Source of the DNA: Litoditis marina
Taxonomy: Eukaryota; Nematoda; Chromadorea; Rhabditida; Rhabditidae
NCBI GenBank assembly: GCA_964036275.1
Contig: OZ038435.1
Span: 22,116,559-22,180,558, forward strand
DNA length: 64,000 nucleotides
Direction: 5' to 3'
Below, piece after piece: positions 1-13,984 of this stretch. Under the pieces are notes generated by a model. It was not told where the DNA came from and ran no database searches. It was given only the letters and a program-made list of their open reading frames with translations. Position numbers and translations under genes: made by a program. Every line of letters begins with the position of its first letter. Positions within the stretch are counted from its first letter, which is position 1.

Positions 1-2850
1 AGTGTTGATAAACCATCTTATACGTTACCTTCATGAAGTAATATGTTACTCATTGAAAATAAATTGATGTCTCGAGGTTCCTCCCAATTTCCCACGAGAC
101 ACGTGACTTAGTACACGCAGGAAAAACATAAGTGTAATTGTCTTAACATGACCGATTTAATGTAGTAGGCCAGTGTTGATAAACCGTCTTATACGTTACC
201 TTCATGAAGTAATATGTTACTCATTGAAAATAAATTGATGTCTCGAGGTTCCTCCCAATTTTCCACGAGACACGTGACTTAGTACACGCAGGGAGAACAT
301 AATTGTAATTGTCTAAACATGACCAATTTAATGTAGTAGGCCAGTGTTGATAAACCTTCTCTTACGTTACTTTCATGAAGTTATATGTTACTCATTTAAA
401 ATAAATTGATGTCTCGAGGTTCCTCCCAATTTCCCACGAGACACGTGACTTAGTACACGCAGGGAAAACATAATTGTAATTGTCTTAACATGACCGATTT
501 AATGTAGTAGGCCAGTGTTGATAAACCATCTTATACGTTACCTTCATGAAGTAATATGTTACTCATTGAAAATAAATTGATGTCTCGAGGTTCCTCCCAA
601 TTTCCCACGAGACACGTGACTTAGTACACGCAGGAAAAACATAAGTGAAATTGTCTTAACATGACCGATTTAATGTAGTAGGCCAGTGTTGATAAACCGT
701 CTTATACGTTACCTTCATGAAGTAATATGTTACTCATTGAAAATAAATTGATGTCTCGAGGTTCCTCCCAATTTCCCACGAGACACGTGACTTAGTACAC
801 GCAGGAAAAACATAATTGTAATTGTCTTAACATGACCGATTTAATGTAGTAGGCCAGTGTTGATAAACCATCTTATACGTTACCTTCATGAAGTAATATG
901 TTACTCATTGAAAATAAATTGATGTCTCAAGGTTCCTCCCACTTTTCCACGAGACACGTGACTTAGTACACGCAGAGAGAACATGATTGTAATTGTCTTA
1001 ACATGACCGATGTAATGTAGTAGGCCAGTGTTGATAAACCATCTTATATGTTACCTTCATCAAGTAATATGTTACTCATTGAAAATAAATTGATGTCTCG
1101 AGGTTCCTCCCAATTTCCCACGAGACACGTGACTTAGTACACGCAGGAAAAACATAATTGTAATTGTCTTAACATGACCGATTTAATGTAGTAGGCCAGT
1201 GTTGATAAACCATCTTATACGTTACCTTCATGAAGTAATATGTTACTCATTGAAAATAAATTGATGTCTCGAGGTTCCTCCCAATTTCCCACGAGACACG
1301 TGACTTAGTACACGCAGGAAAAACATAATTGTAATTGTCTTAACATGACCGATTTAATGTAGTAGGCCAGTGTTGATAAACCATCTTATACGTTACCTTC
1401 ATGAAGTATTATGTTACTCATTGAAAATAAATTGATGTCTCGAGGTTCCTCCAATTTCCCACGAGACACGTGACTTAGTACACGCAGGGAGAACATAATT
1501 GTAATTGTCTTAACATGACCGATTTAATGTAGTAGGCCAGTGTTGATAAATCATCTTATACGTTACCTTCATGAAGTAATATGTTACTCATTGAAAATAA
1601 ATTGATGTCTCGAGGTTCCTCCCAATTTTCCACGAGACACGTGACTTAGTACACGCAGGAAAAACATAATTGTAATTGTCTTAACATGACCGATTTAATG
1701 TAGTAGGCCAGTGTTGATAAACCATCTTATACGTTACCTTCATGAAGTAATATGTTACTCATTGAAAATAAATTGATGTCTCGAGGTTCCTCCCAATTTC
1801 CCACGAGACACGTGACTTAGTACACGCAGGGAGAACATAATTGTAATTGTCTTAACATGACCGATTTAATGTAGTAGGCCAGTGTTGATAAACCATCTTA
1901 TACGTTACCTTCATGAAGTAATATGTTACTCATTGAAAATAAATTGATGTCTCGAGGTTCCTCCCAATTTCCCACGAGACACGTGACTTAGTACACGCAG
2001 GAAAAACATAAGTGAAATTGTCTTAACATGACCGATTTAATGTAGTAGGCCAAGTGTTGATAAACCGTCTTATACGTTACCTTCATGAAGTAATATGTTA
2101 CTCATTGAAAATAAATTGATGTCTCGAGGTTCCTCCCAATTTCCCACGAGACACGTGACTTAGTACACGCAGGAAAAACATAATTGTAATTGTCTTAACA
2201 TGACCGATTTAATGTAGTAGGCCAGTGTTGATAAACCATCTTATACGTTACCTTCATGAAGTAATATGTTACTCATTGAAAATAAATTGATGTCTCAAGG
2301 TTCCTCCCAATTTTCCACGAGACACGTGACTTAGTACACGCAGAGAGAACATGATTGTAATTGTCTTAACATGACCGATGTAATGTAGTAGGCCAGTGTT
2401 GATAAACCATCTTATATGTTACCTTCATCAAGTAATATGTTACTCATTGAAAATAAATTGATGTCTCGAGGTTCCTCCCAATTTCCCACGAGACACGTGA
2501 CTTAGTACACGCAGGAAAAACATAATTGTAATTGTCTTAACATGACCGATTTAATGTAGTAGGCCAGTGTTGATAAACCATCTTATACGTTACCTTCATG
2601 AAGTAATATGTTACTCATTGAAAATAAATTGATGTCTCGAGGTTCCTCCCAATTTCCCACGAGACACGTGACTTAGTACACGCAGGAAAAACATAATTGT
2701 AATTGTCTTAACATGACCGATTTAATGTAGTAGGCCAGTGTTGATAAACCATCTTATACGTTACCTTCATGAAGTATTATGTTACTCATTGAAAATAAAT
2801 TGATGTCTCGAGGTTCCTCCCAATTTCCCACGAGACACGTGACTTAGTAC
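1..2850 (+). repeat. 171-bp satellite array, orientation A, subfamily I
   Basis: Tandem monomers of 171 bp: the landmark AGTGTTGATAAACC starts at 1, 172, 343 and 514. About 16.7 monomers are present. Each carries the 10-bp palindrome CTTCATGAAG and, usually, the E-box palindrome CACGTG. Subfamily I is marked by CATTGAAAATAAATTG, GATGTCTCGAGG and GTCTTAACATG. A private variant (ATAAGTGAAATTG) at 641 recurs at 2008, 1367 bp later, which is eight monomers less a 1-bp deletion seen near 1452. This shows a higher-order unit of eight monomers. The array is non-coding and ends at an assembly gap. Confidence 0.97.
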
Positions 2851-3050
2851 NNNNNNNNNNNNNNNNNNNNNNNNNNNNNNNNNNNNNNNNNNNNNNNNNN
2901 NNNNNNNNNNNNNNNNNNNNNNNNNNNNNNNNNNNNNNNNNNNNNNNNNNNNNNNNNNNNNNNNNNNNNNNNNNNNNNNNNNNNNNNNNNNNNNNNNNNN
3001 NNNNNNNNNNNNNNNNNNNNNNNNNNNNNNNNNNNNNNNNNNNNNNNNNN
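2851..3050. other. Assembly gap (200 N)
   Basis: Exactly 200 unknown bases, a round number typical of a scaffold join of unknown size. It falls where the satellite in orientation A ends, so the true array length and the linkage to the sequence on the right are uncertain. Confidence 0.99.
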
Positions 3051-4837
3051 TTCGGGTGCCTGAAAACTACCCTATCAATTTACTTGGGGAATTTAGAACA
3101 AATGTGATCCTAGTTTAAACACAATACTACCACGTTTTGGGTGTACATGTGGTTTTCTTTGAATCTTTCTATTCTCAGAAACGAAAACATGTTTTGAAAT
3201 CGAACTATCGCATGCCCATGTATTTTGCTTGAAAATACTCTGAATATGATCAAGATCATGAGCATGACTGGTTCTATACGAAAACAACATTCATTCACTC
3301 ATCTAACTCAAAAATTGAAACAAAAATTATTGCTTATTATGACCAAATTAAAATCGCATTAGCATGTTATGTCCGTTGAATGTACGTACTGATGAATATA
3401 ACGGCGAACTTGATCAAAACTCATTAGTCCATTTCTATCGCCAGTGACCTATCAAATAGCACTGCGTACGAGGTATTTCAAAAACAGTTGCATCGCATGC
3501 CTCGCACTCACGATTTCAACTTGTGGTTTCTCTGAGGATCACACTACATGTTCGTAAGCGTACGAATCAATTAAAAATTCACAACAATAATCGCATTTCA
3601 ATCAAATGTATATACACTATGTACACCTAGCTAGGTTTTTGTGGTTTTCTTGGCAACACTCTCTGAACTCACAAATAAATACTAACAAGTCTTTTGAATT
3701 TGACATTTGTTGAATTTGACATTTGTTTCTAGATAATGATAAATTGGCGTTTATATTCTAATTTGAACTACTGTAACTGTTTTACTACGAAAATTTGCAA
3801 TTGATTATAAGGATCGTCCTGATACTCAATGCAACTGGCATAGTTATCAAAAACTTTTCCGACAACTAAGGTCAACTATGATTAGTTCTGACCTCGTTGA
3901 TAACGATTGGTGAGCAACTAACAACAAACTTAGCAATATTACTGTACTACCTCGATGCGAAAAAGAAATTTAAATCTCTTAAAAACTACTTTCTACCTAT
4001 CCGAAGGCTATAAGTTATGCTTACAGATTGTAATTGGTACTAGAACTGAAGTACTTGAGTAGTAGAGATTTGCCAAACCATTCCTCCGCTTTAATTTAAC
4101 GAACACACATTCTCACTCAAAACACAATCTCACTCACAAATTCAAATCATAAATAAACAAATCTTAAAAATACGAAAAACTATCCTGTGTTTCTGCACTG
4201 CTCCGAGAATCTGGCCACGATGCTCGGCTCCATTATGGTCCATCACTTTGCGAATCCATCAGGAATATAGAGGTGTTAGATAGTTTGAAGGGGACAGCGC
4301 GCTTTCAATTACTTCAATTTTGCTTATGAGAACTTAGAGATATTACTAGGTGTTATGTATTTTCCGAAACACGCTGCAGTCGTGTAACGAAAACTACAAA
4401 CAAAGACACCTCGAGAATTTTGAAAGGTTATCAGACTTTATGAGTCAATTTTAAATGAGTTCTACTTTAGCCGATTTTAGCTTTTCTTAACCTACTAAAG
4501 CAACCGGTGACCTCCATATCGTATCCAGTTACTACTTGGTTGATTCATGGTGTGGTGTAGCGGATTACCGATTCAAGAAACAAAGAGATTGCCAACAAAA
4601 AGGTTTATTGCAAAAGAGTTGAAAGTTGCCAAAGGAGTGAGTCCACAAAAGTATGTTAAGGTAACTACATTTATAATGCGAAAGTGCTTGACACAAAATA
4701 TGCGCTTTATCAGAAGAGTCGAAACATCGCTCGCGCAGTAAGTCACAGCTGTCCGCCTTATCAACGGAACTCCTTCCTTATATATGAGGTCGCCAGGGCG
4801 CCTCAACGATATGATAGGCGACATGTGATACCTACTA
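3051..4837. other. Unassigned AT-rich stretch between the gap and array B
   Basis: This stretch is non-satellite and largely single copy within the window. Open frames are short (up to about 83 codons), overlap on both strands and lack recognisable domains, so none is called. A small direct duplication (GAATTTGACATTTGTT) lies near 3697-3725. It ends abruptly near 4837, where satellite begins in the opposite orientation to the array at 1-2850. It may be a relic of the sequence into which the array expanded, or part of an unrecognised transposon. No tRNA, rRNA or terminal repeat was found. Confidence 0.6.
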
Positions 4838-7800
4838 CATTAAATCGGTCATGTTAAGACAATTACAATTATGTTCTCCCTGCGTGTACTAAGTCACGTT
4901 TTTCGTGGGAAATTGGGAGGAACCTCGAGACATCAATTTATTTTCAATGAGTAACATATTACTTCATGAAGGTAACGTATAAGATGGTTTATCAACACTG
5001 GCCTACTACATTAAATCGGTCATGTTTAGACAATTACAATTATGTTCTCCCTGCGTGTACTAAGTCACGTCTCGTGGGGAAATTGGGAGGAACCTCGAGA
5101 CATCAATTTATTTTCAATGAGTAACATATAACTTCATGAAAGTAACGTAAGAGGAGGTTTATCAACACTGGCCTACTACATTAAATCGGTCATGTTTAGA
5201 CAATTACAATTATGTTCTCCCTGCGTGTACTAAGTCACGTTTCTCGTGGGAATTCGGGAGGAACCTCGAGACATCAATTTATTTTCAATGAGTAACATAT
5301 TACTTCATGAAGGTAACGTATACGATGGTTTATCAACACTGGCCTACTACATTAAATCGGTCATGTTAAGACAATTACAATTATGTTCTCCCTGCGTGTA
5401 CTAAGTCACGTGTCTCGTGGGAAATTGGGAGGAACCTCGAGTCATCAATTTATTTTCAATGAGTAACATATTACTTCATGAAGAAAACGTATAAGATGGT
5501 TTATCAACACTGGCCTACTACATTAAATCAGTCATGTTGAGACAATTACAATTATGTTCTCCCTGCGTGTACTAAGTCACGTGTCTCGTGGGAAACTGGA
5601 AGGAACCTCGAGACATCAATTTATTTTCAATGAGTAACATATTACTTCATGAAGGTAACGTATACGATGGTTTATCAACACTGGCCTACTACATTAAATC
5701 GGTCATGTTAAGACAGTTACAATTATGTTCTCCCTGCGTGTACTAAGTCACGTGTCTCGTGGGAAATTGGGAGGAACCTCGAGACATCAATTTATTTTCA
5801 ATGAGTAACATATTACTTCATGAAGGTAACGTATAAGATGATTCATCAACACTGGCCTACTACATTAAATCGGTCATGTTAAGACAATTACAATTATGTT
5901 CTCCCTGCGTGTACTAAGCCACGTGTCTCGTGGGAAATTGGGAGGAACCTCGAGACATCAATTTATTTTCAATGAGTAACATATTACTTCATGAAGGTAA
6001 CGTATAAGATGGTTTATCAACACTGGCCTACTACATTAAATCGGTCATGTTAAGACAATTACAATTATGTTCTCCCTGCGTGTACTAAGTCACGTGTCTC
6101 GTGGGAAATTGGGAGGAACCTCGAGACATCAATTTATTTTCAATGAGTAACATATTACTTCATGAAGGTAACGTATAAGATGGTTCATCAACACTGGCCT
6201 ACTACATTAAATCGGTCATGTTAAGACAATTACAATTATGTTCTCCCTGCGTGTACTAAGTCACGTGTCTCGTAGGGAAATCGGGAGGAACCTCGAGACA
6301 TCAATTTATTTTCAATGAGTAACATATCACTTCATGAAGGTAACGTATAAGATGGTTTATCAACACTGGCCTACTACATTAAATCGGTCATGTTAAGACA
6401 ATTACAATTATGTTCTCCCTGCGTGTACTAAGTCACGTGTCTCGTGGAAAATTGGGAGGAACCTCGAGACATCAATTTATTTTCAATGAGTAACATATTA
6501 CTTCATGAAGGGAACGTATAAGATGGTTTATCAACACTGGCCCTACTACATTAAATCGGTCATGTTAAGACAATTACAATTATGTTCTCCCTGCGTGTAC
6601 TAAGTCACGTGTCTCGTGGGAAATTGGGAGGAACCTCGAGACATCAATTTATTTTCAATGAGTAACATATTACTTCATGAAGGAAACGTATAAGATGGTT
6701 TATCAACACTGGCCTACTACATTAAATCAGTCATGTTGAGACAATTACAATTATGTTCTCCCTGCGTGTACTAAGTCACGTGTCTCGTGGGAAACTGGGA
6801 GGAACCTCGAGACATCAATTTATTTTCAATGAGTAACATATTACTTCATGAAGGTAACGTATAAGATGGTTTATCAACACTGGCCTACTACATTAAATCG
6901 GTCATGTTGAGACAGCTACAATTATGTTCTCCCTGCGTGTACTAAGTCACGTGTCTCGTGGGAAATTGGGAGGAACCTCGAGACATCAATTTATTTTCAA
7001 TGAGTAACATATTACTTCATGAAGGTAACGTATAAGATGATTCATCAACACTGGCCTACTACATTAAATCGGTCATGTTAAGACAATTACAATTATGTTC
7101 TCCCTGCGTGTACTAAGCCACGTGTCTCGTGGAAATTGGGAGGAACCTCGAGACATCAATTTATTTTCAATGAGTAACATATTACTTCATGAAGGTAACG
7201 TATAAGATGGTTTATCAACACTGGCCTACTACATTAAATCGGTCATGTTAAGACAATTACAATTATGTTCTCCCTGCGTGTACTAAGTCACGTGTCTCGT
7301 GGGAAATTGGGAGGAACCTCGAGACATCAATTTATTTTCAATGAGTAACATATTACTTCATGAAGGTAACGTATAAGATGGTTCATCAACACTGGCCTAC
7401 TACATTAAATCGGTCATGTTAAGACAATTACAATTATGTTCTCCCTGCGTGTACTAAGTCACGTGTCTCGTAGGGAAATCGGGAGGAACCTCGAGACATC
7501 AATTTATTTTCAATGAGTAACATATTACTTCATGAAGGTAACGTATAAGATGGTTTATCAACACTGGCCTACTACATTAAATCGGTCATGTTAAGACAAT
7601 TACAATTATGTTCTCCCTGCGTGTACTAAGTCACGTGTCTCGTGGAAAATTGGGAGGAACCTCGAGACATCAATTTATTTTCAATGAGTAACATATTACT
7701 TCATGAAGGGAACGTATAAGATGGTTTATCAACACTGGCCTACTACATTAAATCGGTCATGTTAAGACAATTACAATTATGTTCTCCCTGCGTGTACTAA

Positions 7801-9136
7801 GTCACGTGTCTCGTGGGAAATTGGGAGGAACCTCGAGACATCAATTTATTTTCAATGAGTAACATATAACTTCATGAAGGTAACGTATAAGATGGTTCAT
7901 CAACACTGGCCTACTACATTAAATCGGTCATGTTAAGACAATTACAACTTTTTTCCCTGCGTGTACTAAGTCACGTGTCTCGTGGGAAATTGGGAGGAAC
8001 CTCGAGTAATCAATTTATTTTTAATAAGTAACATATTACTTCATGAAGGTAACGTATAAAATGGTTTATCAACACTGGCCTACTACATTAAATCGGTCAT
8101 GTTAAGACAATTACAATTATGTTCTCCCTGCGTGTACTAAGTCACGTGTCTTGTGGGAAATTGGGAGGAACCTCGAGACATCAATTTATTTTCAATGAGT
8201 AACATATTACTTCATGAAGGTAACGTATAAGATGGTTCATCAACACTGGCCTACTACATTAATTCGGTCATGTTAAGACAATTACAATTATGTTCTCCCT
8301 GCGTGTACTAAGTCACGTGTCTCGTGGGAAATTGGGAGGAACCTCGAGACATCAATTTATTTTCAATGAGTAACATATTACTTCATGAAGGTAACGTATA
8401 AGATGGTTCATCAACACTGGCCTACTACATTAAATCGGTCATGTTAAGACAATTACAATTATGTTCTCCCTGCGTGTACTAAGTCACGTGTCTCGTAGGG
8501 GAATCGGGAGGAACCTCGAGACATCAATTTATTTTCAATGAATAACATATTACTTCATGAAGGTAACGTATAAGATGGTTTATCAACACTGGCCTACTAC
8601 ATTAAATCGGTCATGTTAAGACAATTACAATTATGTTCTCCCTGCGTGTACTAAGTCACGTGTCTCGTGGAAAATTGGGAGGAACCTCGAGACATCAATT
8701 TATTTTCAATGAGTAACATATAACTTCATGAAGGTAACGTATAAGATGGTTCATCAACACTGGCCTACTACATTAAATCGGTCATGTTAAGACAATTACA
8801 ACTTTTTTCCCTGCGTGTACTAAGTCACGTGTCTCGTGGGAAATTGGGAGGAACCTCGAGTAATCAATTTATTTTTAATAAGTAACATATTACTTCATGA
8901 AGGTAACGTATAAAATGGTTTATCAACACTGGCCTACTACATTAAATCGGTCATGTTAAGACAATTACAATTATGTTCTCCCTGCGTGTACTAAGTCACG
9001 TGTCTCGTGGGAAATTGGGAGGAACCTCGAGACATCAATTTATTTTCAATGAGTGACATATTACTTCATGAAGGTAAAGTATAAGATGGTTCATCAACAC
9101 TGGCCTACTACATTAAATCGGTCATGTTAAGACAAT

Positions 9137-9160
9137 CGCGCGCAGCGCGAAGCGCTGTGC
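9137..9160 (-). repeat. Isolated terminal hairpin in satellite, copy a
   Basis: A 24-bp GC-rich hairpin identical to the terminus of element copy 1 (16644-16667). It follows the satellite base GACAAT exactly as in the full element, but is joined on its other side to TATAAGATGG, so about 105 bp of normal monomer is missing. It is best read as an element copy that lost everything except its hairpin end, or as an abortive insertion. Confidence 0.85.
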
Positions 9161-10242
9161 TATAAGATGGTTCATCAACACTGGCCTACTACATTAAATC
9201 GGTCATGTTAAGACAATTACAATTATGTTCTCCCTGCGTGTACTAAGCCACGTGTCTCGTGGGAAATTGGGAGGAACCTCGAGACATCAATTTATTTTCA
9301 ATGAGTAACATATTACTTCATGAAGGTAACGTATAAGATGGTTTATCAACACTGGCCTACTACATTAAATCGGTCATGTTAAGACAATTACAATTATGTT
9401 CTCCCTGCGTGTACTAAGTCACGTGTCTCGTGGGAAATTGGGAGGAACCTCGAGACATCAATTTATTTTCAATGAGTAACATATTACTTCATGAAGGTAA
9501 CGTATAAGATGGTTCATCAACACTGGCCTACTACATTAAATCGGTCATGTTAAGACAATTACAATTATGTTCTCCCTGCGTGTACTAAGTCACGTGTCTC
9601 GTAGGGAAATCGGGAGGAACCTCGAGACATCAATTTATTTTCAATGAGTAACATATTACTTCATGAAGGTAACGTATAAGATGGTTTATCAACACTGGCC
9701 TACTACATTAAATCGGTCATGTTAAGACAATTACAATTATGTTCTCCCTGCGTGTACTAAGTCACGTGTCTCGTGGAAAATTGGGAGGAACCTCGAGACA
9801 TCAATTTATTTTCAATGAGTAACATATTACTTCATGAAGGGAACGTATAAGATGGTTTATCAACACTGGCCTACTACATTAAATCGGTCATGTTAAGACA
9901 ATTACAATTATGTTCTCCCTGCGTGTACTAAGTCACGTGTCTCGTGGGAAATTGGGAGGAACCTCGAGACATCAATTTATTTTCAATGAGTAACATATTA
10001 CTTCATGAAGGTAACGTATAAGATGGTTCATCAACACTGGCCTACTACATTAAATCGGTCATGTTAAGACAATTACAACTTTTTTCCCTGCGTGTACTAA
10101 GTCACGTGTCTCGTGGAAAATTGGGAGGAACCTCGAGTAATCAATTTATTTTTAATAAGTAACATATTACTTCATGAAGGTAACGTATAAAATGGTTTAT
10201 CAACACTGGCCTACTACATTAAATCGGTCATGTTAAGACAAT

Positions 10243-10266
10243 CGCGCGCAGCGCGAAGCGCTGTGC
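10243..10266 (-). repeat. Isolated terminal hairpin in satellite, copy b
   Basis: Same 24 bases and same two junctions as at 9137-9160. Identical breakpoints mean that this is a satellite-borne duplication of a single event, not an independent insertion. It lies 1106 bp from copy a. Confidence 0.85.
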
Positions 10267-12920
10267 TATAAGATGGTTCATCAACACTGGCCTACTACAT
10301 CAAATCGGTCATGTTAAGACAATTACAATTATGTTCTCCCTGCGTGTACTAAGTCACGTGTCTCGTGGGAAATTGGGAGGAACCTCGAGACATCAATTTA
10401 TTTTCAATGAGTAACATATTACTTCATGAAGGTAACGTATAAGATGGTTCATCAACACTGGCCTACTACATTAAATCGGTCATGTTAAGACAATTACAAT
10501 TATGTTCTCCCTGCGTGTACTAAGTCACGTGTCTCGTGGGAAATTGGGAGGAACCTCGAGACTGGCCTACTACATTAAATCGGTCATGTTAAGACAATTA
10601 CAATTATGTTCTCCCTGCGTGTACTAAGTCACGTGTCTCGTGGGAAATTGGGAGGAACCTCGAGACATCAATTTATTTTCAATGAGTAACATATTACTTT
10701 ATGAAGGTAACGTATAAGATGGTTTATCAACACTGGCCTACTACATTAAATCGGTCATGTTAAGACAATTACAATTATGTTCTCCCTGCGTGTACTAAGT
10801 CACGTGTCTCGTGGGAAATTGGGAGGAACCTCGAGACATCAATTTATTTTCAATGAGTAAAATACTACTTCAAGAAGGTAACGAATAAGATGGTTCATCA
10901 ACACTGGCCTACTACATTAAATCGGTCATGTTAAGACAATTACAATTATGTTCTCCCTGCGTGTACTAAGTCACGTGTCTCGTGGAAAATTGGGAGGAAC
11001 CTCGAGACATCAATTTATTTTCAATGAGTAACATATTACTTTATGAAGGTAACGTATAAGATGGTTTATCAACACTGGCCTACTACATTAAATCGGTCAT
11101 GTTAAGACAATTACAATTATGTTCTCCTGCGTGTACTAAGTCACGTGTCTCGTGGGAAATTGGGAGGAACCTCGAGACATCAATTTATTTTCAATGAGTA
11201 ACATATTACTTCATGAAGGTAACGTATAAGATGGTTCATCAACACTGGCCTACTACATTAAATCGGTCATGTTAAGACAATTACAACTTTTTTCCCTGCG
11301 TGTACTAAGTCACGTGTCTCGTGGGAAATTGGGAGGAACCTCGAGTAATCAATTTATTTTTAATAAGTAACATATTACTTCATGAAGGTAACGTATAAAA
11401 TGGTTTATCAACACTGGCCTACTACATTAAATCGGTCATGTTAAGACAATTACAATTATGTTCTCCCTGCGTGTACTAAGTCACGTGTCTCGTGGGAAAT
11501 TGGGAGGAACCTCGAAACATCAATTTATTCTCAATGAGTAACATATTACTTCATGAAGGTAACGTATAAGATGGTTCATCAACACTGGCCTACTACATTA
11601 AATCGGTCATGTTAAGACAATTACAATTATGTTCTCCCTGCGTGTACTAAGTCACGTGTCTCGTGGGAAATTGGGAGGAACCTCGAGACTGGCCTACTAC
11701 ATTAAATCGGTCATGTTAAGACAATTACAATTATGTTCTCCCTGCGTGTACTAAGTCACGTGTCTCGTGGGAAATTGGGAGGAACCTCGAGACATCAATT
11801 TATTTTCAATGAGTAACATATTACTTTATGAAGGTAACGTATAAGATGGTTTATCAACACTGGCCTACTACATTAAATCGGTCATGTTAAGACAATTACA
11901 ATTATGTTCTCCATGCGTGTACTAAGTCACGTGTCTCGTGGGAAATTGGGAGGAACCTCGAGACATCAATTTATTTTCAATGAGTAAAATACTACTTCAA
12001 GAAGGTAACGAATAAGATGGTTCATCAACACTGGCCTACTACATTAAATCGGTCATGTTAAGACAATTACAATTATGTTCTCCCTGCGTGTACTAAGTCA
12101 CGTGTCTCGTGGGAAATTGGGAGGAACCTCGAGACATCAATTTATTTTCAATGAGTAACATATTACTTTATGAAGGTAACGTATAAGATGGTTTATCAAC
12201 ACTGGCCTACTACATTAAATCGGTCATGTTAAGACAATTACAATTATGTTCTCCCTGCGTGTACTAAGTCACGTGTCTCGTGGGAAATTGGGAGGAACCT
12301 CGAGACATCAATTTATTTTCAATGAGTAAAATACTACTTCAAGAAGGTAACGAATAAGATGGTTCATCAACACTGGCCTACTACATTAAATCGGTCATGT
12401 TAAGACAATTACAATTATGTTCTCCCTGCGTGTACTAAGTCACGTGTCTCGTGGAAAATTGGGAGGAACCTCGAGACATCAATTTATTTTCAATGAGTAA
12501 CATATTACTTCATGAAGGTAACGTATAAGATGGTTCATCAACACTGGCCTACTACATTAAATCGGTCATGTTAAGACAATTACAACTTTTTTCCCTGCGT
12601 GTACTAAGTCACGTGTCTCGTGGGAAATTGGGAGGAACCTCGAGTAATCAATTTATTTTTAATAAGTAACATATTACTTCATGAAGGTAACGTATAAAAT
12701 GGTTTATCAACACTGGCCTACTACATTAAATCGGTCATGTTAAGACAATTACAATTATGTTCTCCCTGCGTGTACTAAGTCACGTGTCTCGTAGGAAATT
12801 GGGAGGAACCTCGAGACATCAATTTATTTTCAATGAGTAACATATTACTTCATGAAGGTAAAGTATAAGATGGTTCATCAACACTGGCCTACTACATTAA
12901 ATCGGTCATGTTAAGACAAT

Positions 12921-12944
12921 CGCGCGCAGCGCGAAGCGCTGTGC
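12921..12944 (-). repeat. Isolated terminal hairpin in satellite, copy c
   Basis: Same 24 bases and same GACAAT and TATAAG junctions as copies a and b. The preceding monomer also carries the AAGTATAAG variant seen before copies a and d. Confidence 0.85.
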
Positions 12945-13960
12945 TATAAGATGGTTCATCAACACTGGCCTACTACATTAAATCGGTCATGTTAAGACAA
13001 TTACAATTATGTTCTCCCTGCGTGTACTAAGTCACGTGTCTCGTGGGAAATTGGGAGGAACCTCGAGACATCAATTTATTTTCAATGAGTAACATATTAC
13101 TTCATGAAGGTAACGTATAAGATGGTTCATCAACACTGGCCTACTACATTAAATCGGTCATGTTAAGACAATTACAATTATGTTCTCCCTGCGTGTACTA
13201 AGTCACGTGTCTCGTGGGAAATTGGGAGGAACCTCGAGACTGGCCTACTACATTAAATCGGTCATGTTAAGACAATTACAATTATGTTCTCCCTGCGTGT
13301 ACTAAGTAACGTGTCTCGTGGGAAATTGGGAGGAACCTCGAGACATCAATTTATTTTCAATGAGTAACATATTACTTTATGAAGGTAACGTATAAGATGG
13401 TTTATCAACACTGGCCTACTACATTAAATCGGTCATGTTAAGACAATTACAATTATGTTCTCCCTGCGTGTACTAAGTCACGTGTCTCGTGGGAAATTGG
13501 GAGGAACCTCGAGACATCAATTCATTTTCAATGAGTAACATACTACTTCAAGAAGGTAACGTATAAGATGGTTCATCAACACTGGCCTACTACATTAAAT
13601 CGGTCATGTTAAGACAATTACAATTATGTTCTCCCTGCGTGTACTAAGTCACGTGTCTCGTGGAAAATTGGGAGGAACCTCGAGACATCAATTTATTTTC
13701 AATGAGTAACATATTACTTTATGAAGGTAACGTATAAGATGGTTTATCAACACTGGCCTACTACATTAAATCGGTCATGTTAAGACAATTACAATTATGT
13801 TCTCCCTGCGTGTACTAAGTCACGTGTCTCGTAGGAAATTGGGAGGAACCTCGAGACATCAATTTATTTTCAATGAGTAACATATTACTTCATGAAGGTA
13901 AAGTATAAGATGGTTCATCAACACTGGCCTACTACATTAAATCGGTCATGTTAAGACAAT

Positions 13961-13984
13961 CGCGCGCAGCGCGAAGCGCTGTGC
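13961..13984 (-). repeat. Isolated terminal hairpin in satellite, copy d
   Basis: Same hairpin and junctions, 1040 bp after copy c. Flanking monomers match those around copy c closely, which indicates a block duplication of about six monomers. Confidence 0.85.

Noticed and set aside
1..2850. CRISPR-like array.
   Set aside because: The repeats are continuous 171-bp monomers with no unique spacers, and the context is eukaryotic.
3093..4824. Short frames in the 3051-4837 stretch.
   Set aside because: They are short, overlap on both strands and have no recognisable domain or splice-site support.
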